DNA of 64,000 nucleotides from a virus. A model generated the notes under the pieces. The model worked only from the letters and a program-made list of their open reading frames with translations. It did no database searches and was not told the DNA's origin. Position 1 is the first letter of the stretch. The number at the start of each line of letters is the position of its first letter. Made by a program: the position numbers and the translations under genes. Shown here piece by piece: positions 45,220 to 54,541 of the stretch. The stretch is taken from IMG/VR virus record IMGVR_UViG_3300031977_001295, positions 1-64,000 of that record. One strand, 5' to 3'.

Positions 45220-47648
45220 TATCCAAAGAAATCCTCAAGTGTTGCCTTTGGTTCTGCTTCCCAACCCACAGCCGAAAGAATCGGTTCCAGTGGGTCAAGG
45301 AATGTTTTAGCAAACATCTTATCATAATCAACGGATGATGTCAACCCCAGTTCTTTAGGAAATTGACCAGAGAAGGAAATAATGTTTTCTTTGATTTTGT
45401 TGGGGACTCGCAGATAAATGAATTTGATTTTCTCCCCGTCCTGAATCTTTTCGTATTTGTTCTGAAGACCCTCGAACCGAATGTAATGATTATATAGAAG
45501 CGCACCCCGAACGTGAATGGGTGTACCCTTACCATAGATGGTAGTCTTGTCTTCCCACTTACGCAACTCACTTACACCACGTGGAAAGGCCACATCTTCG
45601 GGTGGGAGTGATGAAAACTCTTGGCGAAACTTTCGAATAAATTCTTGAGTTTCTTCTTCGGTCCCAGTTACGATGATGGAGAACAAATCCTTGAAACGTT
45701 CACGAACAATCTGGGGCGTCGATGACTTGACGGCCTCGATACCCATCATCTTGAGTTTGGGTTCCGCAAACCGAACACCCTCACTATCGTGTACGTTGAG
45801 AATGTATCGTTTCTTTGCCATCCAGATACCACGGTCAGCAATCACCTCACGTTTCATCACCATACGATTGACATACGCATTGGTTTCTTTTGCGAGGTTG
45901 TCATACGCCTTCTCAATTACGTTTTCAAAATGTTCGCACACCTTGTCGAGGAAGTTAACGGGGTTCGCTGGGTTGTGTTGTTTCACCAACTGAGACATAT
46001 TGATATAAACAGAGTCAGTATCAATCGCAATCACATAATCATCTTTTGTCCCTAGTAATTCCTGCATCTCATCGTTTACCGCCTTCTCAGCGCAACGTAT
46101 CGCACGCTGGCCGGACAATGTGACACCCTCAGCAAGTCGATGGTCAAAGTAACGAAACCATTTGTTTGCGAGAGCACCATAGAGAGAGTTCATTAGAATC
46201 TTGATACCCGTCTGTTCAGTGTCAAGAGTATCAATCTTTATCGCAAGTTTCTTGGAAGGATTCTTTTCGTATTCTTGTTTCGCCTCCAACATCTCTTTCT
46301 TAATACCAACTCGACGGTCATAAAACTTACGAATAACTTTGGGTACAATACCTTCAAACTTATTAGAGTATCGTGTTCCGTTCGCAGCCTCACACACACC
46401 ATCGTCACTAAGAGTTTCGGGGGACATATTGTATTGAACAATAATGTTAGGATACAGAGAGTTCAGGTCAAACGAACAGACCCAATCGTGAGCACCCACT
46501 TCGGGGTCTTTCACAAAACCACCAGCAATTTTATTATTGACTTCTGCAACGGGTGGTTTGGGTGGAATGACCTTACCCTCAGCAATCAACTCGTTATAGA
46601 TGATTGCATCCCAGATAGCCGTGGTACCCAACGCATCACCAAGATTTGTTTTCGCACCATATGCCATCGTCATCACCAGAGTGATGATACCCAACTTCTC
46701 TTCGAGTCGATCAACCAGTTCAACGTCTTTTATGTTATAGTCGATAAACTTCTGAAAATCGTGTTTATATAATGAGTGCAGAGAACCATACTCATCATAA
46801 GAAAGTTTTCGTTCACCCAGTACGACATTTGCGATGTGGTCAAGTTTATAAGATTCTTGTTGTCCATATGTATTCCACGTGAATTTTTTAAACAGGTCGA
46901 AGTAGTCTAGCTGAACGATACCATCAAGGTCATACGAGATTTGTTCTCGACCACCCAGTGTCGGAATCATTCTTTTGCGTACCAACTTCCACGGCGACAT
47001 TTCTAGATATTCGTTTGTGGTGAACAGATTCATCATTCGATTGACCAGATATGGTATATCAAACAACTTGGTGTTCCAACCCGTTACGATATCAGGGCAG
47101 TTACCTTTCCACCAACCTAAGAAGGATTGTAGAAGTGCCGGTTCATCAGTACACTTAAAATATTTAACATTTTTTTCAGATAAAGTTTCATCATAGTCAT
47201 ACAATCCAAAAACATAATAGGTACTGTCCTGATTGTTTTTGACTGTGATAGAAATGACAGGATGTTTTGCCTCATCGGGAGCTGGGAATCCCTCGTCTGA
47301 TGCCACCTCGATATCAATTGTACAAACGTTTACCATATCCCTATCGAACTTAACTTCGTTCGGGAATTTGTTTGCGATGAACTGAGTTACAAAGTTTGTC
47401 TGACCATAGACAGGAAAGTTCGGGACCGCCTTGTATCGTTGTTCGAACTCACGGGCGTCCTGCATCGAATCGAATTCGATTGGAGAAACTTTGTGTCCGT
47501 CAAGACTTCTATATTTGTTGGTCGCTTTGGGAGATTGTACAAAGAGTACTGGTTTGAATTTGATTTTTTCTTCAACCCTCTGTCCGTTTTTAAATCCACG
47601 ATACAGAAGGTTGTTGCCGTATTTTGAGACTGATGTATAAAAATTCAT
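45219..47648 (-). CDS. 43: DNA polymerase, family B (T4 gp43)
   Basis: An 809-residue replicative polymerase. The 3'-5' exonuclease has [14 protein letters not shown] (Asp112, Glu114) and [14 protein letters not shown]. The polymerase has [38 protein letters not shown] and [10 protein letters not shown]. All catalytic motifs are intact and there is no intein. The promoter at 47655 ends 6 bp before the start codon. Confidence 0.97.
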   Translation of the reverse strand: MNFYTSVSKYGNNLLYRGFKNGQRVEEKIKFKPVLFVQSPKATNKYRSLDGHKVSPIEFDSMQDAREFEQRYKAVPNFPVYGQTNFVTQFIANKFPNEVKFDRDMVNVCTIDIEVASDEGFPAPDEAKHPVISITVKNNQDSTYYVFGLYDYDETLSEKNVKYFKCTDEPALLQSFLGWWKGNCPDIVTGWNTKLFDIPYLVNRMMNLFTTNEYLEMSPWKLVRKRMIPTLGGREQISYDLDGIVQLDYFDLFKKFTWNTYGQQESYKLDHIANVVLGERKLSYDEYGSLHSLYKHDFQKFIDYNIKDVELVDRLEEKLGIITLVMTMAYGAKTNLGDALGTTAIWDAIIYNELIAEGKVIPPKPPVAEVNNKIAGGFVKDPEVGAHDWVCSFDLNSLYPNIIVQYNMSPETLSDDGVCEAANGTRYSNKFEGIVPKVIRKFYDRRVGIKKEMLEAKQEYEKNPSKKLAIKIDTLDTEQTGIKILMNSLYGALANKWFRYFDHRLAEGVTLSGQRAIRCAEKAVNDEMQELLGTKDDYVIAIDTDSVYINMSQLVKQHNPANPVNFLDKVCEHFENVIEKAYDNLAKETNAYVNRMVMKREVIADRGIWMAKKRYILNVHDSEGVRFAEPKLKMMGIEAVKSSTPQIVRERFKDLFSIIVTGTEEETQEFIRKFRQEFSSLPPEDVAFPRGVSELRKWEDKTTIYGKGTPIHVRGALLYNHYIRFEGLQNKYEKIQDGEKIKFIYLRVPNKIKENIISFSGQFPKELGLTSSVDYDKMFAKTFLDPLEPILSAVGWEAEPKATLEDFFG

Positions 47649-47654
47649 AGACCC

Positions 47655-47683
47655 ATTATATGATAAAATTTATAGGAAGTCAA
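47655..47683 (-). promoter_or_regulatory. Near-consensus promoter abutting the gene 43 start
   Basis: Minus strand TTGACT (47678-47683), 17 bp, TATAAT (47655-47660). GGGTCT then separates it from the ATG at 47648, so the transcript would start at or next to the ATG. Confidence 0.8.
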
Positions 47684-47690
47684 GGGTGGT

Positions 47691-47715
47691 GTGGCGTTTT
47701 TGGGAGGAACGCCAC
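47691..47715. terminator. Hairpin upstream of the gene 43 promoter
   Basis: GTGGCGTT (47691-47698) pairs with AACGCCAC (47708-47715), with further outer pairing (AGGGT/ACCCT). It lies between the 47731 stop and the gene 43 promoter. No T run follows on the minus strand, so it may stall or process RNA rather than terminate. Confidence 0.45.
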
Positions 47716-47730
47716 GGAAACCCTACCACA

Positions 47731-47856
47731 TTAAATCATTGGCATATAAGTAGCGTTTACCATCAACTCAGGGTACATAATTGGACCCATAAATCCTAGT
47801 ATACAGCCACCTACAACAATTGCTGCTAACGTGTAATTCCTGATTTTGATAATCAT
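47731..47856 (-). CDS. 41-aa membrane peptide
   Basis: MIIKIRNYTLAAIVVGGCIL then GFMGPIMYPEL..., one membrane segment. ATGA overlap with the 47853-47951 peptide supports translation. Function unknown. Confidence 0.55.
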   Translation of the reverse strand: MIIKIRNYTLAAIVVGGCILGFMGPIMYPELMVNATYMPMI

Positions 47857-47951
47857 GATATCACCGTCAACACAATCATTGCTGGCGCAACTAATAATGC
47901 AGTAGCAAGCATGTAAACCGCTTGCGCTTCTTCGCTACATAAAACTTTCAT
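47853..47951 (-). CDS. 32-aa membrane peptide
   Basis: MKVLCSEEAQAVYMLATALL then VAPAMIVLTVIS, one membrane segment. Coupled to genes on both sides (TAATG and ATGA). Function unknown. Confidence 0.55.
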   Translation of the reverse strand: MKVLCSEEAQAVYMLATALLVAPAMIVLTVIS

Positions 47952-48184
47952 TACTCCTCCTTTGCAGATACCTTATAACCAGCGGCTTCCCATTGTTCAA
48001 TGGTTCGACACTTCATTTTTTTAACAGTAAGACCAGCAGGTCCACGAACTTCTACTCGTGCACAAAACTTACCATCTTCGGTTGCCTTGGCAACATAGTC
48101 TTGTTCGTCTGCTTGTACAGGTTGAGCAACAAGTGATGCTGCGAAAATAACACCGCTACATGCGGTCATGATTTCTTTTTTCAT
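47951..48184 (-). CDS. Small exported protein
   Basis: A 77-residue protein with a signal peptide (ACSGVIFAASLVAQPVQA) and a 50-residue mature domain with two cysteines (KFCARVEVRGPAGL, MKCRTIEQWEAAGY). Function unknown. Confidence 0.65.
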   Translation of the reverse strand: MKKEIMTACSGVIFAASLVAQPVQADEQDYVAKATEDGKFCARVEVRGPAGLTVKKMKCRTIEQWEAAGYKVSAKEE

Positions 48185-48202
48185 TTTAACGTCCTTATGA
48201 GA

Positions 48203-48631
48203 TTAGATTTTGATTTCGATCTTTCTCGGACGCTGTTCTTCGGGCAGTTCAACTCTCAATTTAATGACTAGTAAACCGTTGACGAATCCAGCTCCATCAA
48301 CGACAACATGGTCAGCGAGTCTAAATGTTTCCACGAATTTCTTGGTGGTAATCCCTTTATGAAGATACGTCTTACCTTCTTCTTCTTTTGGATTACCCTT
48401 GATGATTAGAACTCCAGGCTTTGCCTCGATTTCTAAATCAGCTCTTTCGTAACCACCCAGTGCAAGTTCGATGGCGTATTCCGTCTCACTATATTTTACA
48501 ATATTGTGACGGGGAAAACCCTTCTCATTTGCGCCAATGGCGGTTAGTCTTTCTACCTCGTCCCATACATGGTCGAAACCAATGAAACGAGAATGTGGGA
48601 ACGAAAACACTTTGCTTCGTGTATTAACCAT
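48203..48631 (-). CDS. Small heat shock protein Hsp20
   Basis: A 142-residue alpha-crystallin-domain chaperone: an N-terminal FSFPHSRFIGFDHVWDEVER, the core EYAIELALGGYERADLEIEA, and GLLVIKLRVELPEEQRPRKI near the end. ATP-independent holdase; common in T4-like marine phages. It has its own early promoter at 48699. Confidence 0.93.
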   Translation of the reverse strand: MVNTRSKVFSFPHSRFIGFDHVWDEVERLTAIGANEKGFPRHNIVKYSETEYAIELALGGYERADLEIEAKPGVLIIKGNPKEEEGKTYLHKGITTKKFVETFRLADHVVVDGAGFVNGLLVIKLRVELPEEQRPRKIEIKI

Positions 48632-48698
48632 AACGGTCTCCTTATCTTTAAGCGAGATTGTTGTCTAACTACCGGACCATTCCGCGTAGTCGTTAATA

Positions 48699-48727
48699 TA
48701 TATAACACTTTTGTTTTTAAATGTCAA
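48699..48727 (-). promoter_or_regulatory. Early promoter of hsp20
   Basis: Minus strand TTGACA (48722-48727), 17 bp, TATATA (48699-48704), with a 70-nt leader before the start at 48631. Confidence 0.75.
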
Positions 48728-48739
48728 CTATTTTCTTTT

Positions 48740-49426
48740 TTATCGATTATCAATTATCCAAAACCTTCTGAGGCCGTGTTCCCATCTTTTATCATTTTTA
48801 ACAACCCAATCGTATCTATGTCCTTTATTGGGGTTATTTGACATGGTAGCATTAAGGTCCTTGTCATCATAACGAGTCCACTTACACCCGTTTTTATTTA
48901 ATATTTTTTCAACAAAAGCTGGAGATGGTTTTGTTCCTTTACCATTAACCGCTTGGTCGTTGACAGCTTTAGGTTCTTGAACTTTAATTTCAAAATCTGG
49001 GTCTAAACTATCACAAACCTCCGTTTCTAAAAACATAACATTAGTATGTGTTAAAGCACATTCAAGGTCTTGTTGCCAATTATCTAAATGGTACAATACG
49101 CCCCAATGAATGATAAAATCAAACTTTTTTTCGAGGTTCCAAGGATTGTCTTGGTCTAACAACATTAGTTCTCTGTCTGGATTTATTTTCGAAAACCCCT
49201 CTCTATGAATTTCATTTCCGTCAGTGAAAGTAATATCACAACTAAACCTTTCAATAAGTTCTTTTCCTGTATGACCGTATCCACAACCAAGTTCAAGTCC
49301 GGTAGCCTCATGAAAAAAATTTTCACCCATGACAGAAACTATTTTTTTAATTCTAGATTCTCTCCACGGAATATATAAACCTTCGAATTGTGCGGTTTTT
49401 TTAAAATCACTGGGTTCGTTCGACAT
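48740..49426 (-). CDS. SAM-dependent methyltransferase
   Basis: A 228-residue class I methyltransferase: GLELGCGYGHTGKEL (SAM loop), FTDGNEIHREGF, FDFIIHWGVLYHLDNWQQDL. The N-terminal QFEGLYIPWRESR is typical of small-molecule or sugar methyltransferases. It may act with the adjacent epimerase on a sugar. Substrate unknown. Confidence 0.82.
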   Translation of the reverse strand: MSNEPSDFKKTAQFEGLYIPWRESRIKKIVSVMGENFFHEATGLELGCGYGHTGKELIERFSCDITFTDGNEIHREGFSKINPDRELMLLDQDNPWNLEKKFDFIIHWGVLYHLDNWQQDLECALTHTNVMFLETEVCDSLDPDFEIKVQEPKAVNDQAVNGKGTKPSPAFVEKILNKNGCKWTRYDDKDLNATMSNNPNKGHRYDWVVKNDKRWEHGLRRFWIIDNR

Positions 49427-49429
49427 AAC

Positions 49430-49636
49430 TTAAATCTCCATATTTTCTTCAATTAACCACTCTTTTTCACCAGCGAATGTTGGTGCGTCGGTTAATGCTT
49501 CGTCAATAAATTTACGAAGACGATACAACTTTTGTTTCTGTGGCCAATTAACAAACCCAGTCATATTTGGATCGTTCATGTTATTAATCCACGTTCTCAC
49601 ATCTTTTTCCACTTGTTCATAACTAGAAATAATCAT
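49430..49636 (-). CDS. Small hypothetical protein
   Basis: A 68-residue helical protein (MIISSYEQVEKDVRTWINNM...). It lies between the methyltransferase and the epimerase and overlaps the latter by TAATG. Function unknown. Confidence 0.65.
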   Translation of the reverse strand: MIISSYEQVEKDVRTWINNMNDPNMTGFVNWPQKQKLYRLRKFIDEALTDAPTFAGEKEWLIEENMEI

Positions 49637-50364
49637 TATTTAATATCCTCTAATACATCATGTTCAGGTTCCCAACCATATTGGGACAAAATTGTGGGGT
49701 CAGCGCAAGTGTTTTCTCGTTCTCCCGTTACTTCACGAACAGGAAGGTTATTGTCTGGCCACAAATGGTCAGCAAGTTCTTTTACGGTATGGGGATTGCC
49801 ATTACCAACATCAATTGCTTTATGCCAACTCAATTTATCGAAGTTTTCGATACAAAGGTCAATCGCAGAACACACATCGTAAACGTGAGTCCAATCACGT
49901 GTGTGATTAGTGATATACTCTACATCTCTTCTCTTCAATTTATCGTATAACATATCAGGACGAGAATCTTCACCATATACCGTATGAAATCTTAGACCAA
50001 GTGTTCCATTAGGGGCAATCTCTTCGCAGACCTTTTTGGTTGTAGCATACGGAGATAACCACCACTCGTAGATACTTGAGGATGATGCCCAGATAATTGG
50101 TTTACCATAATACTCATTAAAGATTCGGCGTGTACCTTCGACGTTCATGGACCAGAACTCTTCAGGAATCTGATGAGAACGCCTTACGCCAGCATATGCT
50201 CCAAGATGTACAACGGCATCAACTGTTGGGTCATAAACATGATTACGAATATCGTCGTTAATATCTTCTTTAATGTCTAAACAAAGAAACTCATACTTTC
50301 CAATATATTGTTTAAAAAAGTTTCTACCTATAAAACCACTAGAACCAGTTAAAAGTATTTTCAT
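49636..50364 (-). CDS. NAD-dependent epimerase/dehydratase (extended SDR)
   Basis: A 242-residue nucleotide-sugar enzyme: GSSGFIGRNF (NAD loop), VVHLGAYAGVRRS, ASSSSIY and YATTKK (YxxxK active site), then DWTHVYDVCSAI. It is shorter than typical 300-residue members, mostly at the C-terminus. A role in modifying a sugar for DNA, LPS or capsid is inferred. Confidence 0.88.
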   Translation of the reverse strand: MKILLTGSSGFIGRNFFKQYIGKYEFLCLDIKEDINDDIRNHVYDPTVDAVVHLGAYAGVRRSHQIPEEFWSMNVEGTRRIFNEYYGKPIIWASSSSIYEWWLSPYATTKKVCEEIAPNGTLGLRFHTVYGEDSRPDMLYDKLKRRDVEYITNHTRDWTHVYDVCSAIDLCIENFDKLSWHKAIDVGNGNPHTVKELADHLWPDNNLPVREVTGERENTCADPTILSQYGWEPEHDVLEDIK

Positions 50365-50379
50365 ATACTATGATGTAAT

Positions 50380-50784
50380 TCACTTATTACCGATATTGTA
50401 CTTAGGACACAGTTCCCACTGTTCTTTATCTCTATGGGAAATGATTTTAATTTGTCGCAACGGCGCACACACTTCAGCTTTCTTAGGATTATCTAATTTT
50501 AACAAACCCCAATCTGAAAGTAAAGTGGCAATCGTGTTTCTTCGTGCGATATCGTTTTCTTCTAGATTAGACTTCTTACCATCAAGTAAGAACAGTTCTT
50601 TAAAGTGAACGATAAAATACCGGCCCTGTTTATGAAGAATGTGACAGGACTGATAAAGTTTTTGTTCTTTTCTTGAGGCAACGCCAATGCGGGTTAATGT
50701 TTCACGAATCTTTAAAAAGTCATCGGGTTCATTCAATATAATTTCTAACAGGTCGTTAGGATTCCATAAACTATTTTCTTCCAC
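50380..50784 (-). CDS. regA: Translational repressor RegA
   Basis: A 134-residue protein matching T4 RegA: DDFLKIRETLTRIGVASRKE, LYQSCHILHKQGRYFIVHFK, and the C-terminal WELCPKYNIGN. RegA binds start regions of early mRNAs, including clamp-loader and clamp messages. It overlaps gene 62 by 14 nt as in T4 order. Confidence 0.93.
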   Translation of the reverse strand: MEENSLWNPNDLLEIILNEPDDFLKIRETLTRIGVASRKEQKLYQSCHILHKQGRYFIVHFKELFLLDGKKSNLEENDIARRNTIATLLSDWGLLKLDNPKKAEVCAPLRQIKIISHRDKEQWELCPKYNIGNK

Positions 50785-51148
50785 CTTTATACACCTTATT
50801 TCTAATTATTTCAATTTGTTCAGGTGTTAAAAGAGATATAGCAGAACGAGCCTTTTCATTGCTGTATCCATAAAACTCTTTAACAACTTCCAAATCATCG
50901 ACACCGGAAGGTTTACCCCATTTAGTAAAGCGCTTCCTTTTTCTAACTATATTTAGTAAAAAATGAAATTGTAACTTTTTGTCGATATGATGATACTTGT
51001 TCATCTCATTCGAGAGCATTACAGTATCTTGGAAATAGGAAAGTTGACGATTTACAATAAACGGTAGATATTCTTTCTCCGCTTCATCATCAATCATAAT
51101 ATCTTCTTTAGTATAGTTAATACTATTCACAAATTCAAATGGATTCAT
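50771..51148 (-). CDS. 62: Clamp-loader small subunit (T4 gp62)
   Basis: A 125-residue helical protein with PFEFVNSINYTKEDIM, YFQDTVMLSNEMNKYHHIDK and FHFLLNIVRKRKRFTKWGK, fitting gp62 of marine T4-like phages (shorter than T4's 187). It forms the clamp loader with gp44. In T4 it follows gene 44 directly; here a membrane-protein gene separates them. Confidence 0.85.
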   Translation of the reverse strand: MNPFEFVNSINYTKEDIMIDDEAEKEYLPFIVNRQLSYFQDTVMLSNEMNKYHHIDKKLQFHFLLNIVRKRKRFTKWGKPSGVDDLEVVKEFYGYSNEKARSAISLLTPEQIEIIRNKVYKGGRK

Positions 51149-52170
51149 TTTTTGTTCTTTTCATACATCTCATTAATTAAGTCAGCTTGTTCTTGTGTCA
51201 TCTTACGACTATCAAGTAGTTCGCCAGTCTTAGTGACATAACCCCTAGTAGTAGCGATTGCATCTTTCACCCACTTGGGCCTTTTTAGTTGTTTCGCATT
51301 AAATTTAGGTTTGGGTGGTGGTTCCGATACCGACACTTCCTGCACAGTTTCTTCTTGTATAGTTTCTACTGGCGTTTCTTTAATATCGTCTAAAACCAAA
51401 ACCTCTTTTGTTTTAACAGTCGTAGGTGTTTCCTCTCTTCTGGTCGCAATCGCTTTGGTACTTGCTATTAGTAATACCACAGCGAGTGGGTCAAAGACAA
51501 ACACCAACGAAAGAATAACACCTCTCACAGCCTTGTCATAGTAGTTCTGTGCTTCGTCGCCGTAGATTAATTCTGCGATATATTTAATCGCACCAATCTC
51601 TAACTCAAACGCAATATTTTCTCTCTTTAATTCTAACTCTTCTTCTTGTAGTTTGTCAATTGTTTGGGAGATTTCTTCTCGTGAAGCTTCTAATTGTGTG
51701 CGTTCTGTTTTCTGTTCTTCCCTTGCCTTTAAACCTCTGGTTATATACCCCCTTTCGATATACTCGTCAAGCGCAGCATCTAAAGAACCTAGTTGTTTGT
51801 CTATCGCATCTAAACGACGAGTTTCTGCTGACAATTTTCTTTGTACATTTTCTAGTTTAACATCATTATTAGATGTCTTGGTTTCCTGTTCTAAATGTGC
51901 CCTAGAAAGATAACCAAAAATACCCATACTGGTGATAAACATTAACACCACCACAGCGAGAGTTAGATACGATTTGATTGGAATACTGATTCGTTTCCAC
52001 TCAAGATGTAACCATGCGGCCGTTACAAGTTTACCCACTTCGAGTGCACTGGCCATAATCACTACTGACCAGAACGCACCAGAAAATATCGTGGACAAAC
52101 CTATAATCGAAAAGAATGCCGCAATCACCGCAAGCGTGATTGATGTTATAAACGCAAGGTAATTTGTCAA
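51145..52170 (-). CDS. Multi-pass membrane protein with coiled coil, inserted in the clamp-loader operon
   Basis: A 341-residue protein: three N-terminal membrane segments (about 5-30, 33-55, 66-88), a long coiled coil (about 95-190), a fourth membrane segment (GVILSLVFVFDPLAVVLLIA), then a proline-rich and basic cytoplasmic tail. It joins gene 62 by ATGA. I recall similar proteins at this site in marine T4-like phages; function unknown. Confidence 0.8.
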   Translation of the reverse strand: MTNYLAFITSITLAVIAAFFSIIGLSTIFSGAFWSVVIMASALEVGKLVTAAWLHLEWKRISIPIKSYLTLAVVVLMFITSMGIFGYLSRAHLEQETKTSNNDVKLENVQRKLSAETRRLDAIDKQLGSLDAALDEYIERGYITRGLKAREEQKTERTQLEASREEISQTIDKLQEEELELKRENIAFELEIGAIKYIAELIYGDEAQNYYDKAVRGVILSLVFVFDPLAVVLLIASTKAIATRREETPTTVKTKEVLVLDDIKETPVETIQEETVQEVSVSEPPPKPKFNAKQLKRPKWVKDAIATTRGYVTKTGELLDSRKMTQEQADLINEMYEKNKK

Positions 52171-52192
52171 AATAGAAACTTACTTTGAAGGA

Positions 52193-53131
52193 CTATTTTA
52201 TATTTATATTAGCCATAAGTTCTGTAAGACAGGCGACCATATTTAACTCGTGGTCGGCAACAAACGCATTCTTGTACTGATAGTCAGCCAGAATCAATAC
52301 CAGATTAGGAATTGTACTGGTTTCTACGTTATCATACATTCTGTCATAGATACCACGAAAGATTGTGTTTGGGTCAACGTCCACATTATTCACAACCCAT
52401 GTTCTCATTTTCTTAAAGTCTTTATCTTTAAGAGCCTTGAACAACAAGTCATAATCGTTGTTATCAGCAGCATTCAACACAACCGTTTCGAGTTGACCAC
52501 CAATAGAATGTCTCTGACACTCATTGATAACACGACGCCAATCAGGAGCGTGTCTCATAATTAACTGTACTAATGTTTCAGTTTTATATTCAACAAGTTC
52601 TTTGTCTAGAATATTTTTCAAACGTGCAAGAAAGGTTCCACAGAGTTCCGCAAGTTCTTTCTTGGTGGTGTTGAATTCGTACACACCACATCGAGAATGT
52701 AGTGGTTCGATGATACGATTCTTGAAGTTACAAGTAAGAATGAAACGACAGTTATCAGCAAACTCTTCAATAAACCCACGCAACGCTGGTTGGGTAGATT
52801 GGGGATTTAGGTAATCAGCCTCGTCTAAGATGACCACCTTGTATCCACCTTGCAAAGAGATTGAAGATGCAAACTGTTTTATCTTTCCTCGCAATGTGTC
52901 AATGTTGCCTTCTTCAGACCCGTTAATAACAATGTGGTCTAAGTCGAGTTCATTACACAATGCTTTTGCAACGGTAGTCTTACCCAGTCCCGCTGTTCCG
53001 GTGAACAACATATTAGGCAAGTCACCATTGGCAACTATTTTTTCAAAAACGTTTTTTAAGGATTGTGGAAGAACACAATCATCAATTGATTGAGGGCGAT
53101 ATTTTTCCACCCATAGAAAGTCGGATGACAT
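52193..53131 (-). CDS. 44: Clamp-loader large subunit (T4 gp44)
   Basis: A 312-residue AAA+ ATPase that opens and loads the gp45 clamp. Visible are WVEKYRPQSIDDCVLP (RFC-type start), Walker A GTAGLGKT (45-52), VVILDEAD (Walker B), the sensor CNFKNRIIEPLHSRC (SRC arginine finger) and the C-terminal collar. Confidence 0.95.
   Translation of the reverse strand: MSSDFLWVEKYRPQSIDDCVLPQSLKNVFEKIVANGDLPNMLFTGTAGLGKTTVAKALCNELDLDHIVINGSEEGNIDTLRGKIKQFASSISLQGGYKVVILDEADYLNPQSTQPALRGFIEEFADNCRFILTCNFKNRIIEPLHSRCGVYEFNTTKKELAELCGTFLARLKNILDKELVEYKTETLVQLIMRHAPDWRRVINECQRHSIGGQLETVVLNAADNNDYDLLFKALKDKDFKKMRTWVVNNVDVDPNTIFRGIYDRMYDNVETSTIPNLVLILADYQYKNAFVADHELNMVACLTELMANINIK
52201..52208 (-). promoter_or_regulatory. 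Possible late promoter inside the end of gene 44
   Basis: Exact TATAAATA on the minus strand within the last codons of gene 44, 31 bp before the membrane-protein gene at 52170. It could give that gene late expression separate from the clamp loader. Confidence 0.5.
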
Positions 53132-53167
53132 TTAACTTTTCTCCATAAAACATAATATAAAAAAGAT

Positions 53168-53243
53168 TGGAGCGGGATGCGAGGTTCGAACTCACGACCT
53201 CAACCTTGGCAAGGTTGCGCTCTACCAACTGAGCTAATCCCGC
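53168..53243 (-). tRNA. tRNA-Gly (anticodon GCC)
   Basis: On the minus strand the acceptor GCGGGAT pairs with ATCCCGC. The D arm is GCTCAGTTGGTAGAGC, the anticodon stem-loop CAACC-TTGCCAA-GGTTG (anticodon GCC) and the T loop TTCGAAC. CCA is encoded at the 3' end. Confidence 0.95.
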
Positions 53244-53270
53244 TAAAATCATCAGGAGTAAAAGAAAAAT

Positions 53271-53486
53271 TTATACTTCATCGGGGATAGGTTCTGGGCC
53301 TGGTCCCTGTTCTCCTTCGTTCTCAAGCAACTGAATCAGTGCAATGCTTTGGTCACGCAATTGACCAATCGTAGCCAATTCTTCACCACGAAAACCTCCA
53401 CGTGCAGCAACTGTGTCAATTACAGCAACTGTGCTGCGAGTAACTCTGTTCGCAAGATCAGTGATTTGTTCAATGTTATCTGACAT
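53271..53486 (-). CDS. Small helical protein, paralogue of 54186-54473
   Basis: A 71-residue protein from the ATG at 53486. The stretch AARGGFRGEELATIGQLRDQ matches SQRGAFKGEELESVGRVRNR of the gene on the other side of gene 45. The two flank the sliding clamp. Function unknown; a clamp partner is possible. Confidence 0.75.
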   Translation of the reverse strand: MSDNIEQITDLANRVTRSTVAVIDTVAARGGFRGEELATIGQLRDQSIALIQLLENEGEQGPGPEPIPDEV

Positions 53487-53490
53487 TATT

Positions 53491-54165
53491 TTATACTCCG
53501 TAAGTACTAGATTTTTCAAGCGCTACCCAATATTCAGTAGCAGTTTCAATATTCACAAAATGTGAAATTAATTTAGAAGAAATTCCAACCTCATAATCAC
53601 CATCAACCATTTTCAGATTGCTGATATTAAAAACGAAATTGAAACTCTCGTCTCCAAATGTTCCGTCCACATCAATAGAAAAAACATTAGATGTAGTATC
53701 TTTACTATCAATTACAGACAAACATACAACACCGCTTGAATTACTCACAGAAAGTTCTGTGTGTCCAAGCACAGAAGATGCACGTTTGATTTTTGATAGT
53801 GTCTGTCTATCTAGTGTGAATTTAACATCTGCATCAGGCATTATAATATCTTTTGATGGTTTTGTCAAGATGTCTAGGTCAGAGTAGTGATACTTTGTCC
53901 TAGACCGTCCTGAGTTGTCAATCACCAAAACATAGTTCTGTTCGAACTTCAGCCGTGGACTGTCCACTAGAGACAGCACACTGATAAATTCGTTTAGGTC
54001 ATAAATGCCAAAGGTCTCGGGAAAATCGATATCCAGTTTAGAAGAACTCAAAACATTCTTCGCTTCGGAAATAGTTTTTACCACGTTACCCTTTTCAATC
54101 ACAATGTTAGGATTGATTGTCGCATAGTTCTTAAGAACCGACATTGTTTTTTCAGAAAGTTCCAT
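53491..54165 (-). CDS. 45: Sliding clamp (T4 gp45)
   Basis: A 224-residue DNA polymerase processivity factor, also the activator of late transcription through gp55. It starts MELSEKTMSVLKNYATINPN and has FGIYDLNEFISVLSLVDSPR and EVGISSKLISHFVN, as in T4-like clamps. The length is nearly that of T4 gp45 (228). Confidence 0.95.
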   Translation of the reverse strand: MELSEKTMSVLKNYATINPNIVIEKGNVVKTISEAKNVLSSSKLDIDFPETFGIYDLNEFISVLSLVDSPRLKFEQNYVLVIDNSGRSRTKYHYSDLDILTKPSKDIIMPDADVKFTLDRQTLSKIKRASSVLGHTELSVSNSSGVVCLSVIDSKDTTSNVFSIDVDGTFGDESFNFVFNISNLKMVDGDYEVGISSKLISHFVNIETATEYWVALEKSSTYGV

Positions 54166-54185
54166 AATATAATTTCTCTAAAGTT

Positions 54186-54473
54186 TTACTCTTCAGTAGT
54201 TACCTCTTCGACAACAACTTCTTCGGTTGCATCTGATGCACCTTCTTCCTCAGCTGCAGGTTGTTGTTGTGGTGATGCTGCTTGAACAAAGTTCACTAAA
54301 CGGTTGCGTACACGACCAACTGATTCTAATTCTTCGCCCTTGAAAGCACCACGTTGTGACACAATATCAATGATATTGATCATAGCAGTAAAGTCTTGCA
54401 GAGAAATTGAAACTTTAACAGTTTCACCTTCTGGTGCCTGATCTACTACATCTACATTTTCTACTTCACTCAT
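54186..54473 (-). CDS. Small protein upstream of gene 45, paralogue of 53271-53486
   Basis: A 95-residue protein: a helical core (SLQDFTAMINIIDIVSQRGA, FKGEELESVGRV) and a long acidic tail. The core is shared with the 53271 gene. Known from marine T4-like phages without function. First gene behind the 54513 promoter. Confidence 0.78.
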   Translation of the reverse strand: MSEVENVDVVDQAPEGETVKVSISLQDFTAMINIIDIVSQRGAFKGEELESVGRVRNRLVNFVQAASPQQQPAAEEEGASDATEEVVVEEVTTEE

Positions 54474-54512
54474 TTTTTACTCCTGTATTGAATTTTGAGT
54501 TGCAGTTAATAT

Positions 54513-54541
54513 ATAGTACCAAATTAAATAATAAATGTCAA
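54513..54541 (-). promoter_or_regulatory. Early promoter of the gene 45 operon
   Basis: Minus strand TTGACA (54536-54541), 17 bp, TACTAT (54513-54518). Confidence 0.7.

Noticed and set aside
46275-46772. 165-codon plus-strand open frame inside gene 43
   Set aside because: Antisense to the polymerase palm region, whose motifs are intact; no promoter or Shine-Dalgarno.
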